From Kitasatospora xanthocidica (GTDB lineage: Bacteria; Actinomycetota; Actinomycetes; Streptomycetales; Streptomycetaceae): 64,000 nt of DNA. The notes under the pieces were generated by a model. That model was not told where the DNA came from, made no database searches, and saw nothing but the letters and a program-made list of their open reading frames with translations. This document shows positions 51,748 to 60,869 of this stretch, in pieces. The stretch's first letter is position 1, and every line of letters starts with the position of its first letter. Both the position numbers and the translations under genes were made by a program. Where the stretch lies: NCBI RefSeq assembly GCF_014656195.1, contig NZ_BNBY01000016.1, positions 1 to 64,000 of the forward strand. Reading direction: 5' to 3'.

Positions 51748-52220
51748 CACTGCCATCGGCACGCCGTAGGCGGCAGCGGTGAGCCGCGACTGCTCACCCT
51801 GTTCGCGGCGGAGACGGTGACCGGTGGCAGTCGGCCCGTCGGCGGCGTCCGTCCGTGACGGCACTGGACCCGTCAGCCCTGCTCGCCCCCGCGTGACTGG
51901 AGAAGGGCCTGCTCCCGGCCGAGCGGCTCAGCGCAGTGCGGCGTCGCGTCGCGTCCATCCCGCGTACCCGGGCAGGCCGGACCGGCCGGCGCGGGGATCG
52001 GCAGCACCGCCTCGGGGGTGTGGGCGTTGTGACGCTCGGCGCTGGCCTCTCATGGAATATTCGCCCATTTCTGATGGGAATCCGACAGCCCGGCTACGCA
52101 CAATCCCCACACTGCCGGAGCGGCATCCCCTGGACCTCTACGGACGTCCGCCCCGTGCCCGGCGCCGGACCGCGCGGTGCCTGCTTCGGCATCGCGCGGC
52201 CGCGTGTACGGCGCGTGAGG
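51748..52220. other. No gene; A/T-rich patch with small hairpin
   Basis: 473 bases between the pseudogene and the ABC exporter. A locally A/T-rich stretch (52050-52085) contains CCCAT (52064-52068) and ATGGG (52074-52078) around a 5-base loop. Otherwise I see no gene or family. Confidence 0.5.
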
Positions 52221-54011
52221 TCAGCGAGCCGGGGTCAGCAGTTGGGTGCTGGCCAGTTCGGCGTAGAGCTCGTCCTGTTCGACGAGTTCCGCGTGGGTGC
52301 CGACGGCCCGGACCCGGCCCGCGTCCATCACCACGATCCGGTCGGCGCCGGTGACCGTGGACAGGCGGTGGGCCACGACCAGGACGGTGGTCTCCCGGGC
52401 CGCCTGCGCCACGATGTCCCGCACCGCGAGCTCGTTGACGGCGTCGAGTTGTGAGGTCGCCTCATCGAGGAGCAGCAGGCGGGGCTTGCGCAGCAGGGCG
52501 CGGGCGATGGCGACGCGCTGGCGCTCGCCGCCGGAGAGCCTGGAGCCGCGGTGCCCGACCAGGGTGTCCAGGCCGTCGGGCAGACGGGCAACGAGAGCGT
52601 CGAGCCTGGTACGGGTCAGGACGTCGGCCAGCTCCTGGTCGGAGGCGTCGGGTGCGGCGAAGAGCAGGTTCTCGCGGAGTGTGCCGGCCAGGACCGGGGC
52701 GTCCTGCTCGACGTAGCCGATGGTGGAGCGCAGCCGGGGCAGGGACCAGTCGCGGACGTCTTCGCCGTCGACCAGCACGCGTCCGCCGGTCGCGTCGTGG
52801 AAGCGTTCGAGCAGGGCGAAGACCGTGGACTTGCCCGCGCCGGACGGGCCGACGAAGGCGGTCATCCCGCCGGCCGGCACGTCGAAGGTCATCTCGTGAT
52901 GGATTTCGGGCAGGTCTGGACGGTAGCGGAAGGACACGCGGTCGAAGCGGACCGACGCCGGGCCTGCGTCCGGGCGGGAAGGGGCGGGCAGGGTGAGCCG
53001 GCGCAGTTCCCGGTCTTCGGTGGCGAGCCGCTGTGCCCGGGTGATCCGGGAGATCGCGGCCGCACCCTCCTGGTACTGGGAGGCGGCGTCGACCAGCCGG
53101 GACACCGGTTCGATCAGGTAGAAGACGTACAGCAGGAAGGCGATCAGCGTGGACACCGGGATCGCCCCGGACGCGACCCGGGCCCCGCCGACCGCGAGCA
53201 CCGCCAGGAACGCCAGCTCGACGGCGAGGACGTCCGCGGACTTCGCGAGTGCTTCCCACTTGGCGCCGCGCACGCCGTGATGCCAGGCCCGTTGGGCGGC
53301 GGCCGTCACCCGGGCGGTCTCCCGTTCCTCGGCGCCGGACGCCTTCACGGTGCGGTAGGCACCGAAGGCGCGTTCCAGTTCGGTGGAGATCTCGCCGACC
53401 GCCTCCTGTGAGCGTTCGGTGGCCTCGGAGATCTTCGGCATCACCAGGGCGACGGCCCCGCCGACCACGGCCACGACGCCGAGCGTCACGCCCAGCAGGA
53501 CCGGGTCCAGGACGGCCATCAGCGCGACGGCCGCCACCAGGGTGACCACGCCGGTGGCGCCGGAGACCAGCTCCCGGGTGGTGACGGCGCGCAGCAGCGT
53601 GGTGTCCGAGGTGACGCGGGACATCAGGTCGCCCGGCGGGATCCGGTCCACCTCCGAGATCCGCAGGCGCAGCAGCCGTCCGATCAGGCTTCGGCGGGCG
53701 GCCAGCACGACGGACTCGGCGGTGCGCTCCAGCACGTATCCGCTGAGTGCCTCGAACACCGTGCCGAGCAGTACGAGCGCGGTGAGGGACAGCACGATCG
53801 CGGTGATGGCCTGGCCGGAGGAGAGCCGGTCCACCAGCGCCTTGGTGGCCAGCGGCTGCAGCAGCCCGCCGGCCGAGCCGACCAGTGCGCACAGCAGGCC
53901 GAGTGCGACGGTCCACCGGTGCGGCCGGACGTACCCGTACAGCGCCTTGAACGTCGCCCGTGCGGACAGCGGCGCGATGTCCGCGTTCGACGGGTCGGAT
54001 GCGGTGTTCAC
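52221..54011 (-). CDS. ABC exporter, fused permease and ATPase
   Basis: 596 residues: a six-helix exporter domain (about 30-320) and an ATPase domain (about 360-590) with Walker A GPSGAGKST, signature LSGGERQRVAIARAL, Walker B LLLLDEATSQLD and H-loop VAHRLS. A half-transporter that must dimerise; substrate unknown (lipid, peptide or drug). The start is GTG at 54011 with AGAGGA 6 bases upstream; the 58 in-frame codons before it have no coding look. It diverges from the response-regulator gene, 212 bases away, which may control it. Confidence 0.93.
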   Translation of the reverse strand: MNTASDPSNADIAPLSARATFKALYGYVRPHRWTVALGLLCALVGSAGGLLQPLATKALVDRLSSGQAITAIVLSLTALVLLGTVFEALSGYVLERTAESVVLAARRSLIGRLLRLRISEVDRIPPGDLMSRVTSDTTLLRAVTTRELVSGATGVVTLVAAVALMAVLDPVLLGVTLGVVAVVGGAVALVMPKISEATERSQEAVGEISTELERAFGAYRTVKASGAEERETARVTAAAQRAWHHGVRGAKWEALAKSADVLAVELAFLAVLAVGGARVASGAIPVSTLIAFLLYVFYLIEPVSRLVDAASQYQEGAAAISRITRAQRLATEDRELRRLTLPAPSRPDAGPASVRFDRVSFRYRPDLPEIHHEMTFDVPAGGMTAFVGPSGAGKSTVFALLERFHDATGGRVLVDGEDVRDWSLPRLRSTIGYVEQDAPVLAGTLRENLLFAAPDASDQELADVLTRTRLDALVARLPDGLDTLVGHRGSRLSGGERQRVAIARALLRKPRLLLLDEATSQLDAVNELAVRDIVAQAARETTVLVVAHRLSTVTGADRIVVMDAGRVRAVGTHAELVEQDELYAELASTQLLTPAR

Positions 54012-54223
54012 AGGATTCCTCTCGATCGACGGCGTACCGGTCCAGCGTGGAGGCCCGCCGGGGCCCCGGCCCATCCGGTGACCGTCCGGACCACCCCCGC
54101 CCCCTGGCTGAACCGCCCCCGCCGGGTGGCACACCCGGCCGTGCCCGTGGCCCCTGTGCGCCGGTGTGGGCGGGCACGGGATCATGGGTCGGTACGGGAC
54201 GGCTCGTGAACGACGGAGGACGT

Positions 54224-54910
54224 GTGATCCGGGTAGTGGTGGTGGACGACGAAGCGCTGATCAGGTCGGGGTTCGGCATGATCCTCAACGCGGCGGACGA
54301 CATCGAGGTGGTGGCCACCGCCGTCGGCGGACGAGCCGTCGCCACCGTCCGGGAACACCGGCCGGACGTCGTCCTGCTCGACATCCGCATGCCGGATGTG
54401 GACGGGCTCAGCGTGCTGCGGGAACTGGTCGCGCTGCCCTCGCCTCCGGTGGTGGCGATGCTCACCACCTTCGACACGGACGAGTACATCCTGGCCGCGC
54501 TGAACTCGGGGGCGGCCGGCTTCCTGCTCAAGGACACCGAGCCCGAGCACCTCGCCCCGCAGGTACGCACCCTCGCGGCGGGCGGGGTCGTCCTGTCGCC
54601 GAAGGCGTCCGAGAGCCTGCTGCGCGGCCACCCCGGCAGCGGCCCTGCCGTGGTGGACGAGGAAGCCGCACGGGCCGACCGGCTCACCGACCGGGAGCGG
54701 GAGGTGCTGGTGCTGCTCGCCGAGGGGCTGTCGAACGCCGACATCGGCGTACGCCTCCACCTGGGGACCGGCACGGTGAAGGACCACGTCAGCGCGATCC
54801 TCACCAAGCTCAGGGTCGGTGGGCGGGTGCAGGCCGCGCTGCTCGCCCAGCGCGCGGGCCTGCTGGCCGACGTCCCGAACGGGATGGGTGATACGCCGCG
54901 GCGCCTGTGA
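54224..54910 (+). CDS. NarL/LuxR-type response regulator
   Basis: 228 residues. Receiver domain with DDE near the start, phospho-acceptor D53 in VVLLDIRMPD, Thr at TTFD and Lys in GFLLKD. C-terminal LuxR helix-turn-helix (about 160-215; LTDREREVLVLLAEGLSNADIG, LHLGTGTVKDHVSAILTKL). The GTG at 54224 has GGAGG 4 bases upstream; another GTG six codons earlier is possible. Its likely kinase lies at 56.7 kb on the same strand, beyond an inverted antiporter gene. Confidence 0.93.
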   Translation: MIRVVVVDDEALIRSGFGMILNAADDIEVVATAVGGRAVATVREHRPDVVLLDIRMPDVDGLSVLRELVALPSPPVVAMLTTFDTDEYILAALNSGAAGFLLKDTEPEHLAPQVRTLAAGGVVLSPKASESLLRGHPGSGPAVVDEEAARADRLTDREREVLVLLAEGLSNADIGVRLHLGTGTVKDHVSAILTKLRVGGRVQAALLAQRAGLLADVPNGMGDTPRRL

Positions 54911-54926
54911 CGTGGGGTATCGAGGC

Positions 54927-56261
54927 TCACTCGCGCCGTGGGGCGGCCGAGGAGCGAGGAGCCTCGTCTCCCCGGACGTCCCGGACATCACCGACCTCTT
55001 CTGCGCTCCTGGCATCCACCGCCTTCTCCGGACGGGGCCGGGCCTTGCCGCGCAGCGCGCGGGCGATGGCCAGCGAACCACCGCCGTGCAGCAGGATGCT
55101 GCCGAGGACGACGACGACCATGGCGTCGAGTGCGCTGTTGGCCGCCGGCCCGTCCGGGAGGGCATTGAAGGCGAGCAGCCCGAACACGATCGAGGTGGTG
55201 CCGCGCGGACCGAGTGCGCCGACCATCAGCCGCTCGGCCCGGCTGAACCGGGAGCCGAGCAAGGACAGCAGGACCGGCACGATCCGCAGTACGGTGAGCG
55301 CGGCCGCGCACAGCACCAGCACCGGCCAGTCGACGCCGACGACGAACGTGAGCACCACCGCGTTGCCGAAGAAGAACCACATGACCATGGTCATCATGGC
55401 GCTGGTGTCCTCGAGCAGCTGGAAGTCCGAGCCGACCGGCACTGCGGCGCCGTGGCGCTCCGGGGCCCGCCTCACGTACCGGAAGGCGACACCGGCCACG
55501 AACGAGGCGACGAAGCCGTTGCCGTGCGCCGCGGTGGTCGAGGTGTAGGCCAGCAGCGGGACGATCAGCACCAGGATCCGGCGGGACTGGTCGGTCATCC
55601 AGTGCGCGCGCTGGGCGAGGTTCATCAGCCAGGCGAGCACCGCGCCCACCAGCGCGCCGAGCACCAGCGCCTTGACCGCGAACGGCACGGTCGTGCCCAG
55701 CGCCCCCAGCGGCGTGCGCTTCTCGGCCGTCGACCCGGCCAGCACCAGCGCGAACAGGAAGAGCGGCGACACGATGCCGTCGTTGTAACCGCTCTCCACG
55801 TTGAGCACGCTGCGCACTCGCGCGGGGATCCGCCGGTCGCGGACCAGGATCTCGGCCGGGGCGAAGTCGGTCGGGATGACGACGCAGGCGATCAGCAGCA
55901 GCACCGCGACCGGCAGATCCGACAGCAGCAGCCCGCCGAGCAGGACCGTCGCGCCGAGACTCAGCGGCAGCGCCACCAGCAGGACCCGGGCCGCCGAGCC
56001 CGGGTCCCGGCCGAACAGCCGTCCGCCCCGCAGCTCGGTGGCGTCGACGAAGAGGAGCACGGCCAGGATGATCTCCGCCACACGCTGGGCGACCTCGGAG
56101 TTCATCGCGGCGGCGATCTCGCTGTGCGTGAACAGGCCGGTGACCACACCCGCGAGCACCAGCACCAGCGGTGCCCGTACGTGCCGGCGCTCCAGCCGCC
56201 CGGCGACGAGCGACCAGCCGGCCACCACCGCGGTGATCACGATCAGGACAGGGATCAACAA
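54927..56261 (-). CDS. Sodium/proton antiporter, CPA1-like
   Basis: 444 residues, about 12 hydrophobic helices. Conserved charged motifs of monovalent cation:proton antiporters are present: CVVIPTDFAPAE (ion-site Asp) and NVESGYNDGIVSPLF (NDG). The hydrophilic C-terminal tail is short (about 40 residues). It should exchange Na+ or K+ for H+. The start is TTG at 56261 (or TTG at 56258), preceded by GGAAG at 5 bases; no ATG is better placed. It lies between the two genes of a two-component system on the opposite strand, 16 bases from the response-regulator stop. Confidence 0.88.
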   Translation of the reverse strand: MLIPVLIVITAVVAGWSLVAGRLERRHVRAPLVLVLAGVVTGLFTHSEIAAAMNSEVAQRVAEIILAVLLFVDATELRGGRLFGRDPGSAARVLLVALPLSLGATVLLGGLLLSDLPVAVLLLIACVVIPTDFAPAEILVRDRRIPARVRSVLNVESGYNDGIVSPLFLFALVLAGSTAEKRTPLGALGTTVPFAVKALVLGALVGAVLAWLMNLAQRAHWMTDQSRRILVLIVPLLAYTSTTAAHGNGFVASFVAGVAFRYVRRAPERHGAAVPVGSDFQLLEDTSAMMTMVMWFFFGNAVVLTFVVGVDWPVLVLCAAALTVLRIVPVLLSLLGSRFSRAERLMVGALGPRGTTSIVFGLLAFNALPDGPAANSALDAMVVVVLGSILLHGGGSLAIARALRGKARPRPEKAVDARSAEEVGDVRDVRGDEAPRSSAAPRRE

Positions 56262-56743
56262 GGGAACTTCCGCTTTCGAACGGGAACAGGGGTGACACCC
56301 CCACTGCCCCGCTGGGCGAAGGGGAGTGTCCGTCGGCCTTCAGTACATGCCGGACACGGTCCAGGACGGGCGAAGGTGCGGCGGGACGCCGGTTCGTGTC
56401 GGGGGTGACCACGCCCATTCCAGCGGGCGATCCGCTCCCGGTCACTCCGCCGACAGCCGGGCACACCCCCGCCGACCGGCGGAACACCTTCGACGGGGGC
56501 GGATTCCCCTGCCGACCGGATGAGATCACCCCGCCGGGTGGCCGGAGCTGCCGTCCGGCCTCCGCTGCGACGACGCCGAAGCCTTAGGGTCGGCTCCGAC
56601 GGAACACCTGCCGGAGCGGGTTGCGGACCGACTCAGCCCGGCCACACCCGGTCGACGACCCACGTCGGTCACCTCGGGTCCGTCGACCACGAGCCGGGGC
56701 CGTGGCGGCAGGAACGGATCAGAGCGAAGGCGAGGCGGCACAC
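56262..56743. other. Divergent intergenic region, no gene
   Basis: 482 bases between the antiporter and histidine-kinase starts. Short open frames look random. Both promoters should lie here, but no confident -35/-10 pair is visible. Confidence 0.5.
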
Positions 56744-57955
56744 ATGGGCAAGGAGGCGGTGACGGACCAGGAGGCGCTGGTCAGTCGGACGGGGCCGACC
56801 GAGGAGCGGCCGCAGGTGGACGCGACGGGCCGGGCCCGCGCGCTGTGGGCACGGGTGCCCGCTCCCGTCGTGGACGGCGCCCTGGTCGCGGCGGCGGGCA
56901 TCGACAGCTGGCTGAACCTCACCGAGGATCCGGCGCCCCTCGACTGGGCGGTGGCCGCGCTCGCCTGCGCCGCGCTGGCACTGCGGCGCAGGTTCCCCCT
57001 CGGCGTGCTGCTGCTCACCCTGCCGATCGCCTTCACCCAGGACGACATCGCCCTCGCACCGATCGTGGCGCTGTTCACCCTCGCCGAACGCTCCCGTAAC
57101 CGCCGGCTGCTCGCGTTCTGCGCCCTCGGTACCGCGCTGGCCAGCATCGTCCCGTGGTCCCTTGGCGGCCCGTTCGAGGTCAGCCGGACCTTCACCCTGG
57201 TCACGTTCGTGTACAGTCTCGCCACCGCGGCCGCCGCCGTGCTGTTCGGACAACTCCTCCAGACCCGCAGGGACCTGGAGCGGCAGATGGCCGAGACCGA
57301 GGCGGTCAGGGAGCACGAGCGGATCCTGCACGCCCAGACCGTACTCGCCCGCGAACGCGCCCAACTGGCCCGCGAGATGCACGACGTGGTCTCCCACCAG
57401 GTCAGCCTGATCGCCGTGCGCGCCGGGGCACTCCAGATGTCCACCCGGGACGAGGACGCCAAGGACGCCGCCCGCACCATCCGCTCCCTGAGCGTCACCA
57501 CGCTGGACGAGCTGCGCACCATGGTCAGGCTGCTGCGCGCCTCCGGAGGCCGCGACACCGAACTGACCCCCCAGCCCACCCTGGCCGACCTGCACCGGCT
57601 CGTGGACTCCAGCGGCATCGAGACCCGCCTGACCGGAGATCTGCCGCCCGACCTCGGCGCCTCCGCCCAGCGGGCCGTGTACCGGACGGTCCAGGAAGCG
57701 CTGACCAACGCCCGCAAGCACGCCCCCGGTGCCACCGCGACCGTCGAACTCCGGCAGGACGGGACCGGCGTCGGGGTCACCGTCACCAACAGCGCGCCCG
57801 CCCGCCCCTCCCTCGCCCTGCCCAGTTCCCAGCAGGGCCTGATCGGCCTGCGTGAACGCGCCGAGATCCTGCACGGCACCCTCGAGTCCGGCCCGACGAC
57901 TGAAGGCGGCTACCGGGTCAGCCTGCGTATCCCCCTCACCACCGACAGCAGCTGA
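56744..57955 (+). CDS. Sensor histidine kinase (HisKA_3 type)
   Basis: 403 residues. About four to six membrane helices (about 45-175) are followed by a coiled linker (QTRRDLERQMAETEAVREHE) and a HisKA_3 dimer domain with H213 in REMHDVVSHQVSLIAVRAGAL. The ATPase domain (about 310-400) has an N box QEALTNARKHAPG and GLIGLRERAEILHG; this type pairs with NarL-type regulators. The ATG at 56744 has GAGG 8 bases upstream. Its likely partner is the regulator encoded at 54.2 kb. Confidence 0.92.
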   Translation: MGKEAVTDQEALVSRTGPTEERPQVDATGRARALWARVPAPVVDGALVAAAGIDSWLNLTEDPAPLDWAVAALACAALALRRRFPLGVLLLTLPIAFTQDDIALAPIVALFTLAERSRNRRLLAFCALGTALASIVPWSLGGPFEVSRTFTLVTFVYSLATAAAAVLFGQLLQTRRDLERQMAETEAVREHERILHAQTVLARERAQLAREMHDVVSHQVSLIAVRAGALQMSTRDEDAKDAARTIRSLSVTTLDELRTMVRLLRASGGRDTELTPQPTLADLHRLVDSSGIETRLTGDLPPDLGASAQRAVYRTVQEALTNARKHAPGATATVELRQDGTGVGVTVTNSAPARPSLALPSSQQGLIGLRERAEILHGTLESGPTTEGGYRVSLRIPLTTDSS

Positions 57956-57984
57956 GCTCACCGGACACTCCCCGCCCACCGAGC

Positions 57985-58011
57985 CGGGAGCTGCGCGGCG
58001 GGCAGCTCCCG
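57985..58011 (+). terminator. Terminator of the histidine kinase gene
   Basis: CGGGAGCTGC (57985-57994) and GCAGCTCCCG (58002-58011) form a perfect 10-bp stem with a 7-base loop, 30 bases after the stop codon. Confidence 0.75.
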
Positions 58012-58181
58012 CCACCGGGCGCGGGTGCGCCCCCGGGGTGCCGACCCACCTGGACGACCACGACCTCGGTGGCTGTGCGGGAAAGGGCGCTGTTACCGGA
58101 GGGCCATGACCCACTGCGTTCGGATCCGGCAAGGAGAAGCGGAACCGCTCGGAGGGCGTACGCCGCGGTGCCTCGTCCGGG

Positions 58182-58347
58182 CTAGGGCGTGTCTGACAAT
58201 TCGCGTCGGATCAGCGCGCGGCGTTGGGGTGCGTGCATCGCAAGGCGGAGGAGGGAGTCCATGCGGAGCATCGGCGACCGACGACAACGCGGCGAGGTGC
58301 GTGCCCCGGCGTCGCGCGCCCGGCGGGAATTGTCAGACACGCCCTAG
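58182..58347. mobile_element. MITE-like element B (166 bp)
   Basis: 21-bp perfect terminal inverted repeats starting CTAGGGCGTGTCTGACAATT (58182-58202 and 58327-58347). The interior near the left end, CGTCGGATCAGCGCGCGG, and the right-end GGCGTCGCGCGCCCGG are shared with elements A and C. Its right CTAG contains the TAG stop of the LacI gene (58344-58346). There is no coding capacity. Confidence 0.82.
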
Positions 58348-59357
58348 GTGGCGCGCACGGGGCCGGTGCTGCCGCGCAGGGAGACCGGCGGGGCCAGCAG
58401 GATGTTGCGGAAGGGGGTCGTGGGGTCGGCGATGCGTTCGAGCAGCAGGTCCATGGCCTGGGTGCCGATGTCCTGGGCCGGTACGTCCGCGGCGGTCAGT
58501 GGGGGGCGGAACTCCTCGGCCCAGGTGCGGCCGACGACGCCGGTGATGGAGAAATCCCCGGGCACGTTGAGGCCGGCCTCCTCCAGGCCGCGCTGGATTC
58601 CGGGTAGCGCGGCCTCGTTGATGGTCGCGATCGCGGTGACGTCGGGGTGCTCGCGCAGGAGTCGGGTGGCGCATACCAGACCGGCGGCCGCGTCGTCCCC
58701 GCACTCCAGGTCGATGCCCTGGATGCCGCGCTGGGCGAGGGCCGCGGTGAACCCGTCACGGGCCCGGTGCCCCGGCCCGTAGCCGGCTGCCATCAGTTCG
58801 ACCGAGCGGTTGACCAGCGCGATGCGGGTGTGGCCCAGGTCCGCGAGGTGGTGCACGCACTGGTTGATCACGGTGGCGTAGTCGACATCGATCCAGCACA
58901 TCTCGTGGGCGCGGGCGGTGTGCCCGATGCCGACGAACGGCAGCTTGGCGTTCTGCAGCCTGCGGACCCGGGAATCCTCCAGGCGGATCTCCATCAGGAT
59001 CACCCCGTCGACGCGCCCTCCGGAGAGGAGGCGCTCGAACGACCGGTCGTGGTCTCCCCCGGAGGGGGACAGCAGGACGTCCAGGTCGGCACGGGCTGCG
59101 GCTTCGACCACGCTGGCCACGAAGCCGAGCTGCATGTGGGTCAGCCGCCTGCTGGCGGGAGGGATCACCAGGCCGATGGTCCGGGTCCGGCCTTCCTTGA
59201 GCGCGCGGGCCGCGGCGTTGGGCCGATAGCCGAGCTCGTCGATGACGTCCTGGATGCGCTTGCGGGTGGCGTCCGAGACCGAGCGCTTGCCGCTGAGCGC
59301 GTAGGAGACGGTGCTCCGCGAGACGCCTGCGCGGCTGGCGATCTCCCCGATGTTCAT
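58344..59357 (-). CDS. LacI-family sugar regulator
   Basis: 337 residues. N-terminal LacI helix-turn-helix (IGEIASRAGVSRSTVSYALSG) and hinge (GYRPNAAARALKEGRT), then a periplasmic-binding-protein-like effector domain. The start is ATG at 59357 with GAGGA 5 bases upstream. It faces the sugar ABC transporter genes on the other strand across operator-like palindromes, so it very likely controls them and itself. The stop TAG is contributed by element B. If the element inserted after the gene arose, the last codons may have been changed. Confidence 0.93.
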   Translation of the reverse strand: MNIGEIASRAGVSRSTVSYALSGKRSVSDATRKRIQDVIDELGYRPNAAARALKEGRTRTIGLVIPPASRRLTHMQLGFVASVVEAAARADLDVLLSPSGGDHDRSFERLLSGGRVDGVILMEIRLEDSRVRRLQNAKLPFVGIGHTARAHEMCWIDVDYATVINQCVHHLADLGHTRIALVNRSVELMAAGYGPGHRARDGFTAALAQRGIQGIDLECGDDAAAGLVCATRLLREHPDVTAIATINEAALPGIQRGLEEAGLNVPGDFSITGVVGRTWAEEFRPPLTAADVPAQDIGTQAMDLLLERIADPTTPFRNILLAPPVSLRGSTGPVRAT

Positions 59358-59382
59358 CGCTGTCCTCATGTCGCGGCTGATA

Positions 59383-59567
59383 GTCGAACCGATTCGGTAG
59401 ACGGTAGTGCGCTTCTCCGCGAGCCGCAAGCCGCACGGCATGGCTGCCCACGGGTGGCACGCACCCCAGCCCCCAGTCGCTCCGCGATGAAGTTCGACCG
59501 GGCTATTGACGGCCTCAGATGCCAGTCCTATGTTCCTGTCGAACCGATTCGCGCAATCGATTCGACA
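59383..59567. promoter_or_regulatory. LacI-type operator sites
   Basis: GTCGAACCGATTCG occurs identically at 59383-59396 (beside the LacI start) and 59539-59552 (before the solute-binding gene). The second copy is the left arm of a larger inverted repeat, TGTCGAACCGATT (59537-59549) with AATCGATTCGACA (59555-59567), 12 of 13 bases matching. The central CG and palindromic arms are typical of LacI-family operators. Confidence 0.75.
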
Positions 59568-59612
59568 TAGGGCCGTAACACGGAAGTCCGTAAGACCGAA
59601 GGGTTCAGTGCC

Positions 59613-60869
59613 ATGAACAGATCCACCGGTTGGCGGCTCGCCGCCGCCTCGCTCGCTGCCGTCGTCCTCGCCTCCGCCGGCACCGCGTGCTCCTCCTCGA
59701 CCGGGACGTCCGCCGCCGACGGGGGAAGCGCCTCCGCCGGCGGGACCTACACCGTCTGGGACCCGTACCCGCAGTTCGACGTCGGCTCGGCCTGGGCCAA
59801 GCTGCTGGACACCTGCGGCAGCCAGGCCGGCGTGCAGATCAAGCGGACCGCCTTCGACACCAGCGACCTGACCACCAAGGCGCTGCTCGCGGCGCAGCAG
59901 GGCAACTCGCCGGACGTGCTGATCGTCGACAATCCGGTGGTCTCGACGCTCGCCGAGGCCGGTGTGCTGACCTCGGCCAGGGAGAGCAAGGTCGACACCT
60001 CGGCGGTGTCGCCCAATCTGCTCGCGGCCGGTCAGGGCGGCGGCGAGACGTTCGGCACTCCGATCGGCGCGAACACCCTGGCGCTGTACTACAACAAGGC
60101 GGTCCTGAACGCCGCCGGCGTGGACGTCGCCTCGATCAAGGACTGGGCATCGCTGACCGCCGCCCTGACGAAGGTGAAGGCCGCGGGCAAGAAGGGCATC
60201 ACCTTCTCCGGGATCGGCACCGAGGAGGGGAGCTTCCAGTTCCTCCCGTGGTTCTGGGGATCCGGTGCGCAGCTCACGCACCTGGACTCCGCCCAGGCCG
60301 CTTCCGCGCTGTCCCTGTGGACCGACTGGGTCAAGCAGGGCCTGGCCCCCAACTCGGTCATCAACAACACGCAGACCACCAGCTGGCAGGAGTTCGCCAC
60401 CGGTGAGTTCGCCTTCGCGGAGAACGGCACCTGGCAGCTGGCGAACGCGAAGAAGGCCGGCTTCGAGTACGGGGTCATCCCGGTCCCCGGCATGACCGGT
60501 GGCACCGCCCCGGCCCCGACCGGTGGCGAGTTCGTCACCGTCCCGGTCCAGAAGAAGACGGCCCGCTACAGCGTCTCGGACAAGCTGGTGTCCTGTCTGA
60601 CCAGCGCGGACAACTCCTACGCCACCGACGCCACGCTGTCCTACATCGCCCCCACCCCCACGGTGCAGGACAAGCAGGCCGCCGCTGACCCCGACCTGAA
60701 GGCGTGGGTCGACGCGGTCAAGGCCGCCAAGGGCCGCACCAGCGACGACCTGGGCACCAAGTACCCCAAGATCTCCGAGCAGTTGTGGACCTCGGTCCAG
60801 GCCGCGCTGACCGGCTCCAAGTCGCCGCAGGCCGCACTGTCCGCAGCGCAGTCGGCCGCTGCCCATTAG
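59613..60869 (+). CDS. Sugar ABC transporter solute-binding lipoprotein
   Basis: 418 residues. Signal peptide with a lipobox-like end (about residues 15-27; ASAGTAC, the Cys to be lipidated), then a family-1 extracellular solute-binding protein (GGTYTVWDPYPQFDVGSAWAK, GNSPDVLIVDNPVVSTLAEAGVL, GTPIGANTLALYYNKAVL, FAFAENGTWQL). It binds a sugar or oligosaccharide outside the membrane and passes it to the two permeases downstream. AAGGG lies about 9 bases before the ATG. The stop TAG is also the first triplet of element C. Confidence 0.94.
   Translation: MNRSTGWRLAAASLAAVVLASAGTACSSSTGTSAADGGSASAGGTYTVWDPYPQFDVGSAWAKLLDTCGSQAGVQIKRTAFDTSDLTTKALLAAQQGNSPDVLIVDNPVVSTLAEAGVLTSARESKVDTSAVSPNLLAAGQGGGETFGTPIGANTLALYYNKAVLNAAGVDVASIKDWASLTAALTKVKAAGKKGITFSGIGTEEGSFQFLPWFWGSGAQLTHLDSAQAASALSLWTDWVKQGLAPNSVINNTQTTSWQEFATGEFAFAENGTWQLANAKKAGFEYGVIPVPGMTGGTAPAPTGGEFVTVPVQKKTARYSVSDKLVSCLTSADNSYATDATLSYIAPTPTVQDKQAAADPDLKAWVDAVKAAKGRTSDDLGTKYPKISEQLWTSVQAALTGSKSPQAALSAAQSAAAH

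Noticed and set aside
49204..51864. Long minus-strand frame across the membrane-protein gene
   Set aside because: Out of frame with the clear DUF418-like protein and full of Arg/Gly; no family features.
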